Counted from the stretch's first letter, positions 53,394-62,705 are shown. The stretch: 64,000 bases of DNA from Marinifilum_A sediminis (GCA_947496465.1 CANMCX010000002.1:744001-808000), one strand, 5' to 3'. Notes: a model not told the origin generated them from the sequence alone. Made by a program: numbers and translations.

Positions 53394-53409
53394 AAAAGAA
53401 CGTTCTTTT
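53394..53409. repeat. 16-bp palindrome after 6S RNA
   Basis: aaaagaacgttctttt is perfectly self-complementary, with looser outer matches (tgtat/ataca). It lies 20 bp beyond 6S RNA and could be an operator. The rest up to 53560 shows no gene. Confidence 0.55.
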
Positions 53410-53560
53410 CTATACACAAAGTAAGTAAGAATATCCCCATAAAACAAGGGACACAGTGATTATTTCCTTAATTTTTGACGAATCTTATATGAGATTTTTT
53501 GCAACCTTCAATCAATGAATTTTTTAGAATCACTTAACCAAAATAGAAAATTGCAGGAAA

Positions 53561-53591
53561 TTTGTCCTCTAAGTCAATATTTGTATTTTTA
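53561..53591 (+). promoter_or_regulatory. promoter of the tatD-tcdA-ogt unit
   Basis: tttg at 53561-53564, exactly 19 bases, then tatttttac-type -7 box (tattttta, 53584-53591). The start point near 53598 puts the ATG at 53610 close behind, and excludes the earlier in-frame start codon at 53562. Confidence 0.7.
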
Positions 53592-53609
53592 CGCACTAAT
53601 TTTTTGAAG

Positions 53610-54281
53610 ATGTCAGCAATTCCATATATCAATATTCATACGCATAACACACATTATAGAAAGAATTCTGTGGTTATTGTGAATATGTCATATGCAAATA
53701 CACCGAACAATTTGAGCAGTGATTCAATATACTCTATTGGTTTGCATCCTTGGGATATAGCTAAAGTGGAACTATTCAATTTAAGCGAAGAATTAGCTCA
53801 ACAAGCAGTCAATTTAAACGCCATAGCTATAGGCGAAATTGGTTTGGATAAATTCATAGATACAGATTTTAAGAAGCAGGAAGAAATTTTCAAATCTCAA
53901 CTTAATGTTGCCAAACAATTGCAAAAGCCTGTTATCATACATTGCGTTAAAGCTTTTTCAGATCTTATTCGAATAAAAAAGACTAATGATACAGATACAC
54001 CATGGATAATTCATGGCTATCAAAAAAATATTGAAATAGCTACGAGCCTACTGAAAGCTGGTTGTTATTTATCCTTTGGAAATGCATTATTGAAGAATGA
54101 GAAACTTCAGAAAGTTTTCCAAAATATACCTGAAAATAAATTCTTTTTGGAAACCGATGATAGCGATATCACAATTGAAGATATCTATACAAAAGCCGCG
54201 GTATTAAAGAAGATGGATACAGAGGAAATTAAAAATCAAATACTAAAAAATTACAATACCTGTTTTAAAAGTTATGAGTGA
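53610..54281 (+). CDS. TatD-family metal-dependent hydrolase
   Basis: A 223-residue TatD-family protein, slightly short. Motifs: YINIHTHN at the N-terminus (first metal His pair), GLHPWD, IGEIGLDK, VIIHCVKA, WIIHGYQ and FLETDDSD. TatD proteins are Mg-dependent DNases or deacylase-like hydrolases; the true substrate is debated. The frame is open from 53562 but begins with TTG and crosses the promoter, so 53610 is used. It overlaps tcdA by 8 bp. Confidence 0.88.
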   Translation: MSAIPYINIHTHNTHYRKNSVVIVNMSYANTPNNLSSDSIYSIGLHPWDIAKVELFNLSEELAQQAVNLNAIAIGEIGLDKFIDTDFKKQEEIFKSQLNVAKQLQKPVIIHCVKAFSDLIRIKKTNDTDTPWIIHGYQKNIEIATSLLKAGCYLSFGNALLKNEKLQKVFQNIPENKFFLETDDSDITIEDIYTKAAVLKKMDTEEIKNQILKNYNTCFKSYE

Positions 54282-54996
54282 AGAATGGTTAAGCCGAACA
54301 AATCTATTGTTGGGTGAAGAGAAACTAAATATTTTAAAAAACTCCCATGTTCTAATTGTCGGATTAGGAGGAGTTGGGGCTTATGCCGCCGAACAAATTT
54401 GTCGTGCCGGAGTAGGCAGAATGACTATTGTTGATGGTGACACAATTGATACCTCGAATATCAATAGACAATTACCTGCCACGACCTCCAATATTAATAA
54501 GGATAAAGCTGAGGTTATGGGAGCAAGACTTTTAGACATCAATCCAAATCTGGATTTGAATATTAAAAACGAGTATCTAAGAGAGGAAAGAATAGGCGAA
54601 GTACTTGTAGAAGCGAAATACGATTATGTGGTTGACGCTATTGATACTTTAGCACCAAAAATATTTTTAATATACCGTAGCTTACAAAACAATCTTAAAA
54701 TTGTTTCAGCAATGGGTGCGGGAGGAAAAACCGATCCCTCAAAAATTCAAATAGCTGATATCTCGGAAACGTACAATTGTAAATTAGCTAGAATGTTACG
54801 AAAAAAACTTCATAAGTTGGATGTTTACAAAGGCGTTCAAGTGGTTTTCTCTCCTGAAGATGTCTCAAAAGATGCAGTAATACTGGATGAAAGCAGAAAC
54901 AAAAAGTCAAATGTGGGAACCATTTCATATATGCCTCCTTTGTTTGGTTGTTTTATTTCATCTGTTGTTATAAAAGGCTTATTACCAGACAAATAA
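54274..54996 (+). CDS. tcdA: tRNA threonylcarbamoyladenosine dehydratase
   Basis: TcdA (YgdL/CsdL) cyclises t6A37 in tRNA to ct6A with ATP. 240 residues, E1-like fold: GLGGVG nucleotide-binding motif (30-35), VDGDTIDTSNINRQLPAT, NKDKAEVM, VDAIDTLAPK and SAMGAGGKTDPSKI are all in place. In the family a Cys in the catalytic region is present; here NCKLARMLRKKL follows. It overlaps tatD, so expression is coupled. Confidence 0.92.
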   Translation: MSEEWLSRTNLLLGEEKLNILKNSHVLIVGLGGVGAYAAEQICRAGVGRMTIVDGDTIDTSNINRQLPATTSNINKDKAEVMGARLLDINPNLDLNIKNEYLREERIGEVLVEAKYDYVVDAIDTLAPKIFLIYRSLQNNLKIVSAMGAGGKTDPSKIQIADISETYNCKLARMLRKKLHKLDVYKGVQVVFSPEDVSKDAVILDESRNKKSNVGTISYMPPLFGCFISSVVIKGLLPDK

Positions 54997-55011
54997 ATCT
55001 AATTGTTTTTC

Positions 55012-55518
55012 ATGTTCTATTACGATATTATATCAACACCAATTGGTCAACTCCTACTATTATCAAGTGATGAAGGATTAAAAAAAATACTATTTGAGGA
55101 TCAGTTTGACACATCATCCATTGATTCGAATTGGTATCATGATCCATCGAAATTGAATTTGGTAAAGGAACAGTTGGATGCCTATTTCTCAAAAACTTTG
55201 ACTCAATTTAATTTAAAATTGGCTCCTGAAGGAACTGTTTTTCAAAAACAGATTTGGAATGAATTGTTACAAATTCCTCATGGTCAAATAAAATCATATC
55301 AAGACATTGCCAATGCAATAGATAAACCAACAGCCTGTCGTGCTGTTGGTATGGCTAACTCACAAAACCCAATTCCGATTGTAATTCCCTGCCATAGGGT
55401 TATTGGCAAAAATGGTAGGCTTACCGGCTATGCTGGAGGTCTAGAAAACAAATCTAAACTTTTACAAATTGAAAACATTGATTTAGAAGGCAATTCAAAA
55501 CAGTATCAATTGTTCTAA
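55012..55518 (+). CDS. ogt: methylated-DNA-protein-cysteine methyltransferase
   Basis: Repairs O6-methylguanine by transferring the methyl group to its own Cys. The active-site PCHRVIG motif is present (C127 from the ATG) with the preceding helix-turn-helix (GQIKSYQDIANAI, ACRAVGMANSQNP) and the following LTGYAGGLENK. 168 residues, normal for Ogt. The open frame begins with TTG at 55003; the ATG at 55012 is preferred. It is the last gene of the tatD-tcdA-ogt run. Confidence 0.95.
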   Translation: MFYYDIISTPIGQLLLLSSDEGLKKILFEDQFDTSSIDSNWYHDPSKLNLVKEQLDAYFSKTLTQFNLKLAPEGTVFQKQIWNELLQIPHGQIKSYQDIANAIDKPTACRAVGMANSQNPIPIVIPCHRVIGKNGRLTGYAGGLENKSKLLQIENIDLEGNSKQYQLF

Positions 55519-55559
55519 GTTTTCATATTATTTGTTTTAAAAATTCTACTCAAAACACT

Positions 55560-55590
55560 TATTAAAGTTTAAATGCTTTAAACTTTAATA
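55560..55590. repeat. 14-bp-arm perfect hairpin after ogt
   Basis: Arms 55560-55573 and 55577-55590 are exact reverse complements with a 3-base loop (tgc). It lies 42 bp after the ogt stop. No T-run follows. The rest of the gap 55519-55719 shows nothing else. Confidence 0.75.
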
Positions 55591-55719
55591 TACTGCAAAT
55601 AAGTAGATTTTATCTTTGATTTAAGCGCTAATTCATCTAACTTGCCCTCCGTTTGAGTTTTATGTGTAAATAGCATAAAAACACAAGCCGAATTATTTCA
55701 TAAATCAATAAACAAATTC

Positions 55720-57513
55720 ATGAGTAAAATTTTAGGACATAGTTTTCACATTCCGGTTATGGGTACCGGATTTACTGTGGATACTCCTGTAAAAGTGGCT
55801 CATTTAGGGATTTCATCAGTCGTTTCAATAGTAGATGATATTCTTGTTGAAAAGATGAGAGAAATGTACTGTAAAAAGTTAAGTCTCCCCTTTAAGCCTA
55901 TAACAGAAAAAACCAAAGATTTTCGTGCTGAGAGAATTACTTCCTATCTGAATTTATTGGATAGTATGGTAAAGGAAAAGTTCGAAAATCTAAAAGATTC
56001 CATTCAAGATAAAGGTAAAGAGCTAGAAGAATATCTGGATATGCTGCCTGATTTTTCAGAAGTAAAACAGGAATTCAAAGAGAAATTTGCTGACAATCCT
56101 TACGTTAAGGAAGCTAAAGAATGGTTAAGTAACCATTTGCCTCTTGGGTCGATTGATGTAAATATCATGACCAAATTAGACAAAGGAAACCGTTACGAAG
56201 GTGAAGATTTACCTGTAGAATTCAATGATGCCCATGCAGCTCTTCGTGGATTTGCGATGAGTAACCTGGAGAGCTCCATGGTCCTTTCTGCTGGAATGAA
56301 CCCACGCTTGTATGGTTACCTTGAGCAGTTCGAAGATTTTTATCCTGATAGCTCTGGCTATATCAAGAAAAAAATCGTTCTGAAAGTAAGCGACTATAGG
56401 TCGGCTTTAATCCAGGGGCGATATCTTGCCAAAAAGGGAATTTGGATCTCTGAATACAGAATAGAATCCGGTTTAAATTGTGGCGGTCATGCTTTTGCAA
56501 CCGACGGCTTTTTAATGGGACCTATTTTGCAGGAATTCAAAGAAAAAAGAGCCGATCTGAAAGATAGTTTACAGCAAGTTTTGACTCAGGCATTAACTGA
56601 GAAAAACAAACCTGTGCCAGATAATCTTGAATTAAAAGTAACAGCACAAGGTGGTGTTGGAACTGCCGAAGAACACGAGTTCTTAATTAAGGAATACAAT
56701 TTAGACTCTATTGGTTGGGGATCTCCATTCTTGATGGTTCCCGAAGCTTGTGATGTTGATGAGAAAACTCTATCTCTTTTGGAAACTGCTGATGAAAAAG
56801 ATCTTTCATTAAGTCATGCTTCTCCATTGGGTGTTCGTTTTAACAACCTTAACGCAAACACTAGGGATGCAGACAAGTGGGATCGTTTGGAAAAGAATCA
56901 GCCAGGTAGTGCATGTACTAAAAAGTATATGATCGCCAATACTGAATTTACTAAGGAACCTATTTGTACAGCTTCAAGACAATATCAGAAGTTAAAATTG
57001 GCTCATTTAAAAGAGCAAAACCTTCCAAGAGAAGAATACCAAAAAGAATTTAATCTTTTAATGGAGAAAACTTGTCTTTGTAAAGGATTGTCTGCAGCTT
57101 CTTATCTTGTTAATGATATCGATACCAAACGCGATGGTGATGGTGTTTCCATTTGTCCTGGTCCAAATTTGGCATATTTTACCAAGAAGGTAAAGCTGAA
57201 GGAGATGATTGATCACATCTACAGCAGGACAAATCTTATCGATCGTAAGGACAGACCGCACATGTTTATCAAAGAATTGAATCTGTATTACGATTACCTT
57301 AAGGAGCAAGTAGGAGAATTAAAGAATCCTATTCCAAAACAAGTTAAATCGCTAGAAGGTTTTAAAAAGAATTTGCTGAATGGAGTGGATTATTATAAAA
57401 ATCTTTCGCAAAAGGTCTCAAACAAATTCAACGATATGAAATCTCAAGTTGAAAAAGACCTCGAAAAACTAGAAGGAGAAATTAAAAATATACTGATAAA
57501 AACAGAATCTTAG
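55720..57513 (+). CDS. unrecognised Cys-rich protein, possibly a distant FMN TIM-barrel enzyme
   Basis: I do not recognise this 597-residue protein. It has no signal peptide or membrane segment. Four pieces resemble an FMN-binding TIM barrel of the nitronate monooxygenase/IMPDH type: HIPVMGTGFTVDTPVKVAHLGI at the N-terminus, NCGGHAF (253-259, like EAGGH), AQGGVGTAEE (309-318, like AAGGI) and GWGSPFL (332-338, like GTRFL). A long insert (about 60-150) is helical and charged. The region 399-479 has five Cys (C399, C416, C452, C454, C479), with CLCKG and CPGPN, suggesting a metal or Fe-S site. The end (about 500-597) is coiled-coil-like. It stands alone with its own terminator. Function unknown. 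Confidence 0.8.
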   Translation: MSKILGHSFHIPVMGTGFTVDTPVKVAHLGISSVVSIVDDILVEKMREMYCKKLSLPFKPITEKTKDFRAERITSYLNLLDSMVKEKFENLKDSIQDKGKELEEYLDMLPDFSEVKQEFKEKFADNPYVKEAKEWLSNHLPLGSIDVNIMTKLDKGNRYEGEDLPVEFNDAHAALRGFAMSNLESSMVLSAGMNPRLYGYLEQFEDFYPDSSGYIKKKIVLKVSDYRSALIQGRYLAKKGIWISEYRIESGLNCGGHAFATDGFLMGPILQEFKEKRADLKDSLQQVLTQALTEKNKPVPDNLELKVTAQGGVGTAEEHEFLIKEYNLDSIGWGSPFLMVPEACDVDEKTLSLLETADEKDLSLSHASPLGVRFNNLNANTRDADKWDRLEKNQPGSACTKKYMIANTEFTKEPICTASRQYQKLKLAHLKEQNLPREEYQKEFNLLMEKTCLCKGLSAASYLVNDIDTKRDGDGVSICPGPNLAYFTKKVKLKEMIDHIYSRTNLIDRKDRPHMFIKELNLYYDYLKEQVGELKNPIPKQVKSLEGFKKNLLNGVDYYKNLSQKVSNKFNDMKSQVEKDLEKLEGEIKNILIKTES

Positions 57514-57520
57514 ATATCGA

Positions 57521-57544
57521 GAGCCAGCCTTTAAAGGCTGGCTC
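57521..57544 (+). terminator. terminator of the Cys-rich protein gene
   Basis: A 24-base perfect palindrome (gagccagccttt/aaaggctggctc) followed by a run of eight T, eight bases past the stop codon. Confidence 0.92.
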
Positions 57545-57697
57545 TTTTTTTTACACAACACTGAACAACATCCAGATTACTTACGCCTTATGTTTCTATT
57601 GGCGTAAAATACCTATCCTATTTTGGGTGTATCATTTTATCAATTTGGGTAAATGCCTTGAACATTTTCGAAAAAAAAGCATGCATATTTGTAATGT

Positions 57698-57917
57698 GTT
57701 TGGGAGGTAACAACATTAAAGTGTTGTGAGTGACGAAAGAGTAGTTAATTTTCAACTGCAATTAATATTTCAAATCCTACGTGAGGTTTAGGTTAGGGTT
57801 AGAATTGTGAGTAGGATTTGAAGTATTTATTTTAAAATGAAATTATTGGAACTTTTCCAAATTGTTAGTTTTTGCTTCAAAACTGTAAGAAGGTCTTCAC
57901 CAACCTTTTTGCAGTTT
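57698..57917 (+). ncRNA. candidate small RNA between two plus-strand terminators
   Basis: The 430 bp between the Cys-rich gene and gltA have no credible frame, yet contain a second plus-strand terminator (57881-57922). The first terminator already ends the upstream gene, so the second one implies a separate transcript. Inside are a 12-bp stem (57769-57780 with 57811-57822), a 6-bp hairpin (57847-57861) and the terminator hairpin. catatttg at 57684-57691 is one base off the -7 consensus, but no clean -33 box was found. The 5' end is a guess. Confidence 0.45.
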
Positions 57918-57922
57918 TTTTT
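57881..57922 (+). terminator. second plus-strand terminator
   Basis: aaactgtaagaaggt (57881-57895) pairs with acctttttgcagttt (57903-57917) with few wobble pairs, followed by five more T. No gene ends just before it. Confidence 0.75.
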
Positions 57923-57936
57923 ATGGCAAAAAAAAA

Positions 57937-57959
57937 CTGAATTCGACAATCGAACTCAG
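57937..57959 (-). terminator. terminator of gltA
   Basis: On the minus strand a 10-bp stem (ctgagttcga with tcgaattcag, one wobble), 3-base loop, and a long T-run after it, 22 bp past the gltA stop. Confidence 0.88.
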
Positions 57960-57981
57960 CTCTTTTTTGACTTATAATCGT

Positions 57982-59316
57982 TTAGCTTTTTTCTGTTTCA
58001 ACAATTTCCTTTTTTATACCAGCAATTTTTTCCAACATATCTGTAGTAATCGATTTTGGTCTCTCCAAAGGATAACCTAAAGCCCTATCCCAAATAATAT
58101 TGGCACAAATACCAATTGATCTACCAATACCAAACAATACAGTATAGAAATCGTACTCAGTAACTCCATAATGCCACTGAATAACTCCTGATTGAGCATC
58201 GACATTTGGCCATGGATTTTTCGCTTTACCATGCTTTTGCAGAATTGGTGGAACCACTTTGTAAAGCAAATCAGCATACTTAAAAATTGGATCTTCTGGC
58301 AAATGCTCTAAGCTAAACTCACGTTGTAGCATATATCTTGGATCTGTTTTACGCAATACTGCGTGACCAAAACCAGGAATTACCTGACCGGAATTTAAAG
58401 TATCCCAAACAAACTGCTGCATTTCTTCTTCAGTCGGTACTCGATTCCCCATTTTATCCATAACCTCCTGCAACCATCTTAATACTTCCTGATTTGCCAA
58501 TCCATGTAAAGGACCTGCTAAACCATTAATCATTGCTGAGATAGAAAGATAAATATCCGATAAGGAACTTGCAACCAAGTGTCCTGTATGCGCACTCACG
58601 TTACCACTTTCGTGATCACTATGAATGATGAAATGCAATCGGGAAACATCATCGTAAGGTTTAGCAATACCCATCATGTGAGCAAAATTGCCGCCCATAT
58701 CCAAATTAGGATCTGATTGAATTCTTGGTCCCTGTCGATATAACTTATTATAGATATAAGAAGCAATCTCAGGTAGTTTAGCAAGCAAATTCAACGAATC
58801 CTCGTAAGTTGCTTCCCAATAATCCTTTTTATTTAATCCTGCGTGGTATTGTCTGTTAAAAACTGATTCTCTGTTTAAGGTTAAAATGGCCGTTGAAAAT
58901 ATTGCCATTGGATGACTACAGCAAGGGAAAGAATCAATCACTTCATAGACATACCTAGGAACAATTCTTCTTTTACTAAACTCATCAACAACCTGCATTA
59001 CCTCTTCCTGGTTTGGGAAATCACCTGTTAAAAGAAGATAAAATAATCCTTCCACATAAGGCATATCTCCACCTTTTGGTTTTGGCAAATGCTTAATAAC
59101 CTCTCCAAGCGTATAACCTCGGTATCTGATACCTTCTTCAGGATCAAGATAAGAAATATCAGTAACCAGTGATTTCAACCCCCTCATACCACCAATAACC
59201 TGAGATATAGTTACATTATCGACAACTACATCCCCGTATTCTTTCAATAATTTTGATGTTCTTGGTCTTTGTTCTTCAATTTTTTCGAATAAGGTTTGTT
59301 TTAGTGTTTTTTTCAT
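57982..59316 (-). CDS. gltA: citrate synthase, eukaryote-like type
   Basis: Condenses acetyl-CoA and oxaloacetate. A 444-residue enzyme close to the mitochondrial type. Catalytic residues are visible: His in GPLHGLANQ (H271), His in GFGHAVLR (H318) and Asp in NVDAQSG (D373), plus the SDHES stretch (H235). The frame is open to 59346 but begins with GTG; the ATG at 59316 (MKKTLKQTLFEKIEEQ) is preferred. It lies 71 bp after aconitase on the same strand; icd is not between them. Confidence 0.95.
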   Translation of the reverse strand: MKKTLKQTLFEKIEEQRPRTSKLLKEYGDVVVDNVTISQVIGGMRGLKSLVTDISYLDPEEGIRYRGYTLGEVIKHLPKPKGGDMPYVEGLFYLLLTGDFPNQEEVMQVVDEFSKRRIVPRYVYEVIDSFPCCSHPMAIFSTAILTLNRESVFNRQYHAGLNKKDYWEATYEDSLNLLAKLPEIASYIYNKLYRQGPRIQSDPNLDMGGNFAHMMGIAKPYDDVSRLHFIIHSDHESGNVSAHTGHLVASSLSDIYLSISAMINGLAGPLHGLANQEVLRWLQEVMDKMGNRVPTEEEMQQFVWDTLNSGQVIPGFGHAVLRKTDPRYMLQREFSLEHLPEDPIFKYADLLYKVVPPILQKHGKAKNPWPNVDAQSGVIQWHYGVTEYDFYTVLFGIGRSIGICANIIWDRALGYPLERPKSITTDMLEKIAGIKKEIVETEKS

Positions 59317-59387
59317 ATGGTCTAAACTTTTAAAATCTGAAACCACGCGGGGTAATTGGTTTCATAGTTATGTAATGTTTATTGTTT

Positions 59388-61652
59388 TTAGCTATTCTGT
59401 TTTCTAATTAAATTTAAAGCACTACCAGCTTTAAACCACTCAATCTGCACATCATTGTACGAATGGTTCGCTACAACTTTATCAGTTGTACCATCTTCAT
59501 GAGTTAATTTAAGACTTAATGATTTTCCTGCTTGAAAATCCGTTAAACCAAGAATATCAATTTTGTCTTTTTCCTGAATTTTATCGTAATCAGCTTTATC
59601 TGCAAATGTTAGAGCCAATACACCTTGCTTTTTAAGGTTGGTTTCATGAATACGAGCAAATGAACGTACAATGACTGCCTTCACACCTAAATGACGTGGT
59701 TCCATTGCTGCATGCTCTCTTGATGATCCTTCGCCATAGTTTTCGTCTCCTACAACTATAGATCCGATTCCACTTGCTTTTAAAGCTCGTGCCGTTACAG
59801 GAACTTCGTTGTACTCTTTCGATACCGGATTGTAAATTGAGTTGGTTTCCTCGTTATAGAAATTCACCGCTCCAATTAACATGTTATTCGAAATATTATC
59901 TAAGTGTCCACGGAAACGCAACCATGGACCAGCCATTGAGATGTGATCAGTTGTACATTTTCCTTTCGCTTTTATAAGCAGATTCAATCCTTCATAGTTC
60001 TTGCCATTCCAATTTTCAAAAGGAGCTAACAATTGCAATCTCTCAGAATCTTCACTCACCTCTACAACAACACTCGATCCATTTTCATTTGGAGCCAAAT
60101 AGCCCGAATCTTTCATATCAAATCCATTTGGAGGAAATTCAAATCCTTTAGGCTCATCCAACTTCACCTCTACTCCATCTTCATTAATCAGAGTATCTGT
60201 CATTGGATTAAAACATAAATCACCTGCAATTGCCATTGCCGTTACAAGTTCTGGTGATGCAACAAATCCGTGAGTATTTGGATTCCCATCATTTCTCTTT
60301 GCAAAATTTCTGTTGAAAGAAGTAATGATTGAATTTTTCCTTGTAGGATCATCCGTATGACGTTTCCATTGCCCGATACATGGACCGCAGGCATTCGCCA
60401 TAATAACCCCACCAATATCTTCAAATTCCTTTAAAATACCATCTCTTTCGGTAGTATAGCGAACCAACTCAGAACCTGGTGTCACAACAAATTCCGCTTT
60501 TACTTTCAACTTCTTATCTTTTGCTTGCTTTGCTAAAGATGCCGCTCTTGATAAATCTTCATAGGAAGAATTTGTACAGGACCCAATCAAACCAACTTCA
60601 AGAGTTTGTGGATAATCATTTTTTTTAACCGCATTGGCAAAATTACTTAGGTCATGAGCCAAATCAGGTGTAAACGGACCGTTAATATATGGCTGTAATT
60701 CTGATAAATTAATCTCAATTACTTGGTCGTAATATTGCTCAGGATTCGCAAATACTTCTTCATCAGCACGAAGATGTTCCATTACTTCATCAGCTAAATC
60801 TGCAACTTTCTCGCGTTCGGTATGACGTAAATAATTACTCATATTCTGATCGTAAGCAAAAATAGAAGTAGTTGCACCAATTTCAGCTCCCATATTACAA
60901 ATTGTTCCTTTACCTGTGCATGACATGGCATCAGCACCTTCTCCAAAATATTCTACAATTGCACCAGTTCCTCCTTTTACGGTAAGAATTCCTGCAACTT
61001 TCAAAATCACATCTTTAGGCGATACCCAACCACTTAATTTCCCAGTTAGTTTAACCCCAATTAATTTAGGCATTTTTAGTTCCCAAGGCATACCAGCCAT
61101 TACATCTACAGCATCTGCACCACCAACACCAATGGCAACCATTCCCAAACCACCTGCATTTACAGTGTGTGAATCCGTTCCAATCATCATACCTCCAGGA
61201 AATGCGTAATTTTCAAGCACAACCTGATGGATAATTCCTGCTCCTGGTTTCCAGAATCCGATACCATATTTATTAGATACCGACTCTAAGAAATTATATA
61301 CTTCATTATTTTGTTGTTTGGCATCAGCCAAATCCTTCTCTGCACCTGTAGCTGCCTGAATCAAATGATCGCAATGCACAGTTGAAGGAACCGCAGCCTT
61401 TACTTTTCCCGCATTCATAAACTGAAGCAAAGCCATTTGAGCAGTAGCATCCTGCATTGCAACTCTATCGGGAGCAAAATTTACGTAATCTTCTCCTCTT
61501 GTGAATTTCTCTCCCTTTTCTTCTACAGACAAATGAGAATACAATATTTTTTCACTAAGCGTTAATGGTTTCCCCAGAGTTTTTCTGGCTTTATTCACCC
61601 TATCGGGCATTTTCTCATAAACAGATTTTATCAAGTCAAAATCAAATAGCAT
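59388..61652 (-). CDS. acn: aconitate hydratase, mitochondrial-like type
   Basis: Interconverts citrate and isocitrate with a 4Fe-4S cluster. 754 residues, the shorter mitochondrial-type length. Cluster ligands lie in IGSCTNSS and NACGPCIG; the active-site SRE-type loop is GEGSSREHAAMEPRHLG. Other family blocks are DSHTVNAGGLG, VKLTGKLSGWVSPKDVIL and TDHISMAGPWLRFRG. The frame opens with TTG at 61658, and the ATG at 61652 is preferred. With gltA it forms the first steps of the citrate cycle. Confidence 0.95.
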   Translation of the reverse strand: MLFDFDLIKSVYEKMPDRVNKARKTLGKPLTLSEKILYSHLSVEEKGEKFTRGEDYVNFAPDRVAMQDATAQMALLQFMNAGKVKAAVPSTVHCDHLIQAATGAEKDLADAKQQNNEVYNFLESVSNKYGIGFWKPGAGIIHQVVLENYAFPGGMMIGTDSHTVNAGGLGMVAIGVGGADAVDVMAGMPWELKMPKLIGVKLTGKLSGWVSPKDVILKVAGILTVKGGTGAIVEYFGEGADAMSCTGKGTICNMGAEIGATTSIFAYDQNMSNYLRHTEREKVADLADEVMEHLRADEEVFANPEQYYDQVIEINLSELQPYINGPFTPDLAHDLSNFANAVKKNDYPQTLEVGLIGSCTNSSYEDLSRAASLAKQAKDKKLKVKAEFVVTPGSELVRYTTERDGILKEFEDIGGVIMANACGPCIGQWKRHTDDPTRKNSIITSFNRNFAKRNDGNPNTHGFVASPELVTAMAIAGDLCFNPMTDTLINEDGVEVKLDEPKGFEFPPNGFDMKDSGYLAPNENGSSVVVEVSEDSERLQLLAPFENWNGKNYEGLNLLIKAKGKCTTDHISMAGPWLRFRGHLDNISNNMLIGAVNFYNEETNSIYNPVSKEYNEVPVTARALKASGIGSIVVGDENYGEGSSREHAAMEPRHLGVKAVIVRSFARIHETNLKKQGVLALTFADKADYDKIQEKDKIDILGLTDFQAGKSLSLKLTHEDGTTDKVVANHSYNDVQIEWFKAGSALNLIRKQNS

Positions 61653-62030
61653 GTTCAATGAATTTTTGATTAATTTTTATTTTACTACACTTCATTACAA
61701 AACCTCAAACTTGAATTGTCCTTTTAAAAGCATATTGTTTTCGGATTTACCGATCTTTTTATGTCTTTTATTGATGTAGCGACACAAATTCGGATGTTTT
61801 GTATTCCAGATATTTAGCAGCTTTCAGGATTTATAATCCGATGTTAAATATCTTTAAATTCAAATATCTAAATATAATAAAAACTTGGTATATTAAAAAG
61901 ATGAAACCGAAAATCTTGTTTAAGAATTTACCAATCCTTTAACACTACAATTTCTATCTCTTTTACCAGTATTTCCCCCTTAAAAAAATGTAATTTCAGG
62001 TCCTGAATTTTATTTTGGAATTAATAAAGG
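61653..62030. other. 378-bp gap, no gene
   Basis: AT-rich sequence upstream of acn and after the phosphodiesterase gene (both minus strand). I see no frame, clear terminator or strong hairpin here. It probably contains the acn promoter, but no box stands out. Confidence 0.6.
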
Positions 62031-62534
62031 CTAGACACGTCCTTTTTTTCCAAATTCGACCACCTGAAGGTCTTTAATATCCTTACGATCGATAGTAAAT
62101 TTCACGAGAGTTTGTACTTGATGAAATCCCTGTATTCCTGAAGCTCCCGGATTAATGTGTAAGAGGTTCAAATCTTTATCGAATACAACCTTTAAAATAT
62201 GCGAATGTCCAGATATAAAAAGCTGTGGTGGATTCTCGAATATTTCTGGTTTTACATTCCCATCGTATCTTTTCGGATATCCTCCTATATGAGTCATCCA
62301 AACATCAACTTCCTCACAAGTAAATCTCTGATGTTTAGGATGGACAGATCGAACTTCTTGCCCATCAATATTGCCATGAACGGCAATCAGTGGTGCGATT
62401 TGGGCTAAGGCATCAGCAGTTTCCATATTTCCAATATCTCCAGCATGCCAAATTTCATCACACTCTTTTAAATGTTTTAGTGCTACTGAATCTAAATGTC
62501 CGTGAGTATCCGAAAGTAAACCAATCTGCTTCAT
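62031..62534 (-). CDS. YfcE/MJ0936-type metallophosphoesterase
   Basis: A 167-residue calcineurin-like phosphodiesterase. The metal-binding set is complete: LLSDTHGH near the N-terminus, IWHAGDIG, VHGNIDG, MTHIGG, SGHSH and HINPGA. The family hydrolyses phosphodiesters in vitro; the in vivo substrate is not known. It is divergent from prfC and lies 378 bp upstream of acn. Confidence 0.93.
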   Translation of the reverse strand: MKQIGLLSDTHGHLDSVALKHLKECDEIWHAGDIGNMETADALAQIAPLIAVHGNIDGQEVRSVHPKHQRFTCEEVDVWMTHIGGYPKRYDGNVKPEIFENPPQLFISGHSHILKVVFDKDLNLLHINPGASGIQGFHQVQTLVKFTIDRKDIKDLQVVEFGKKGRV

Positions 62535-62705
62535 TCATCTGTCTTTTCACAATTTCGAGGCGTGAAGATAAAAAAAGAATAGCAGAAAAAGTAGATTGAA
62601 ATCAATTTAATTAGATCAAGACTTAATAGACTTACTCATTTTTCCAGATATATTTTACTTTAGATTATACTTAAACATCTGTATAGGTTATCGGTTTAAA
62701 TTATT

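Noticed and set aside
57781..57805. Telomere-like ggtttaggttagggttag
   Set aside because: A short chance-like stretch in the loop of an inverted repeat; a circular bacterial chromosome has no use for it and no array follows.
57836..57976. Short frame beginning at an ATG before gltA (about 46 codons)
   Set aside because: It runs through two terminator hairpins and poly-Phe/Lys codons, with no sign of a real protein.
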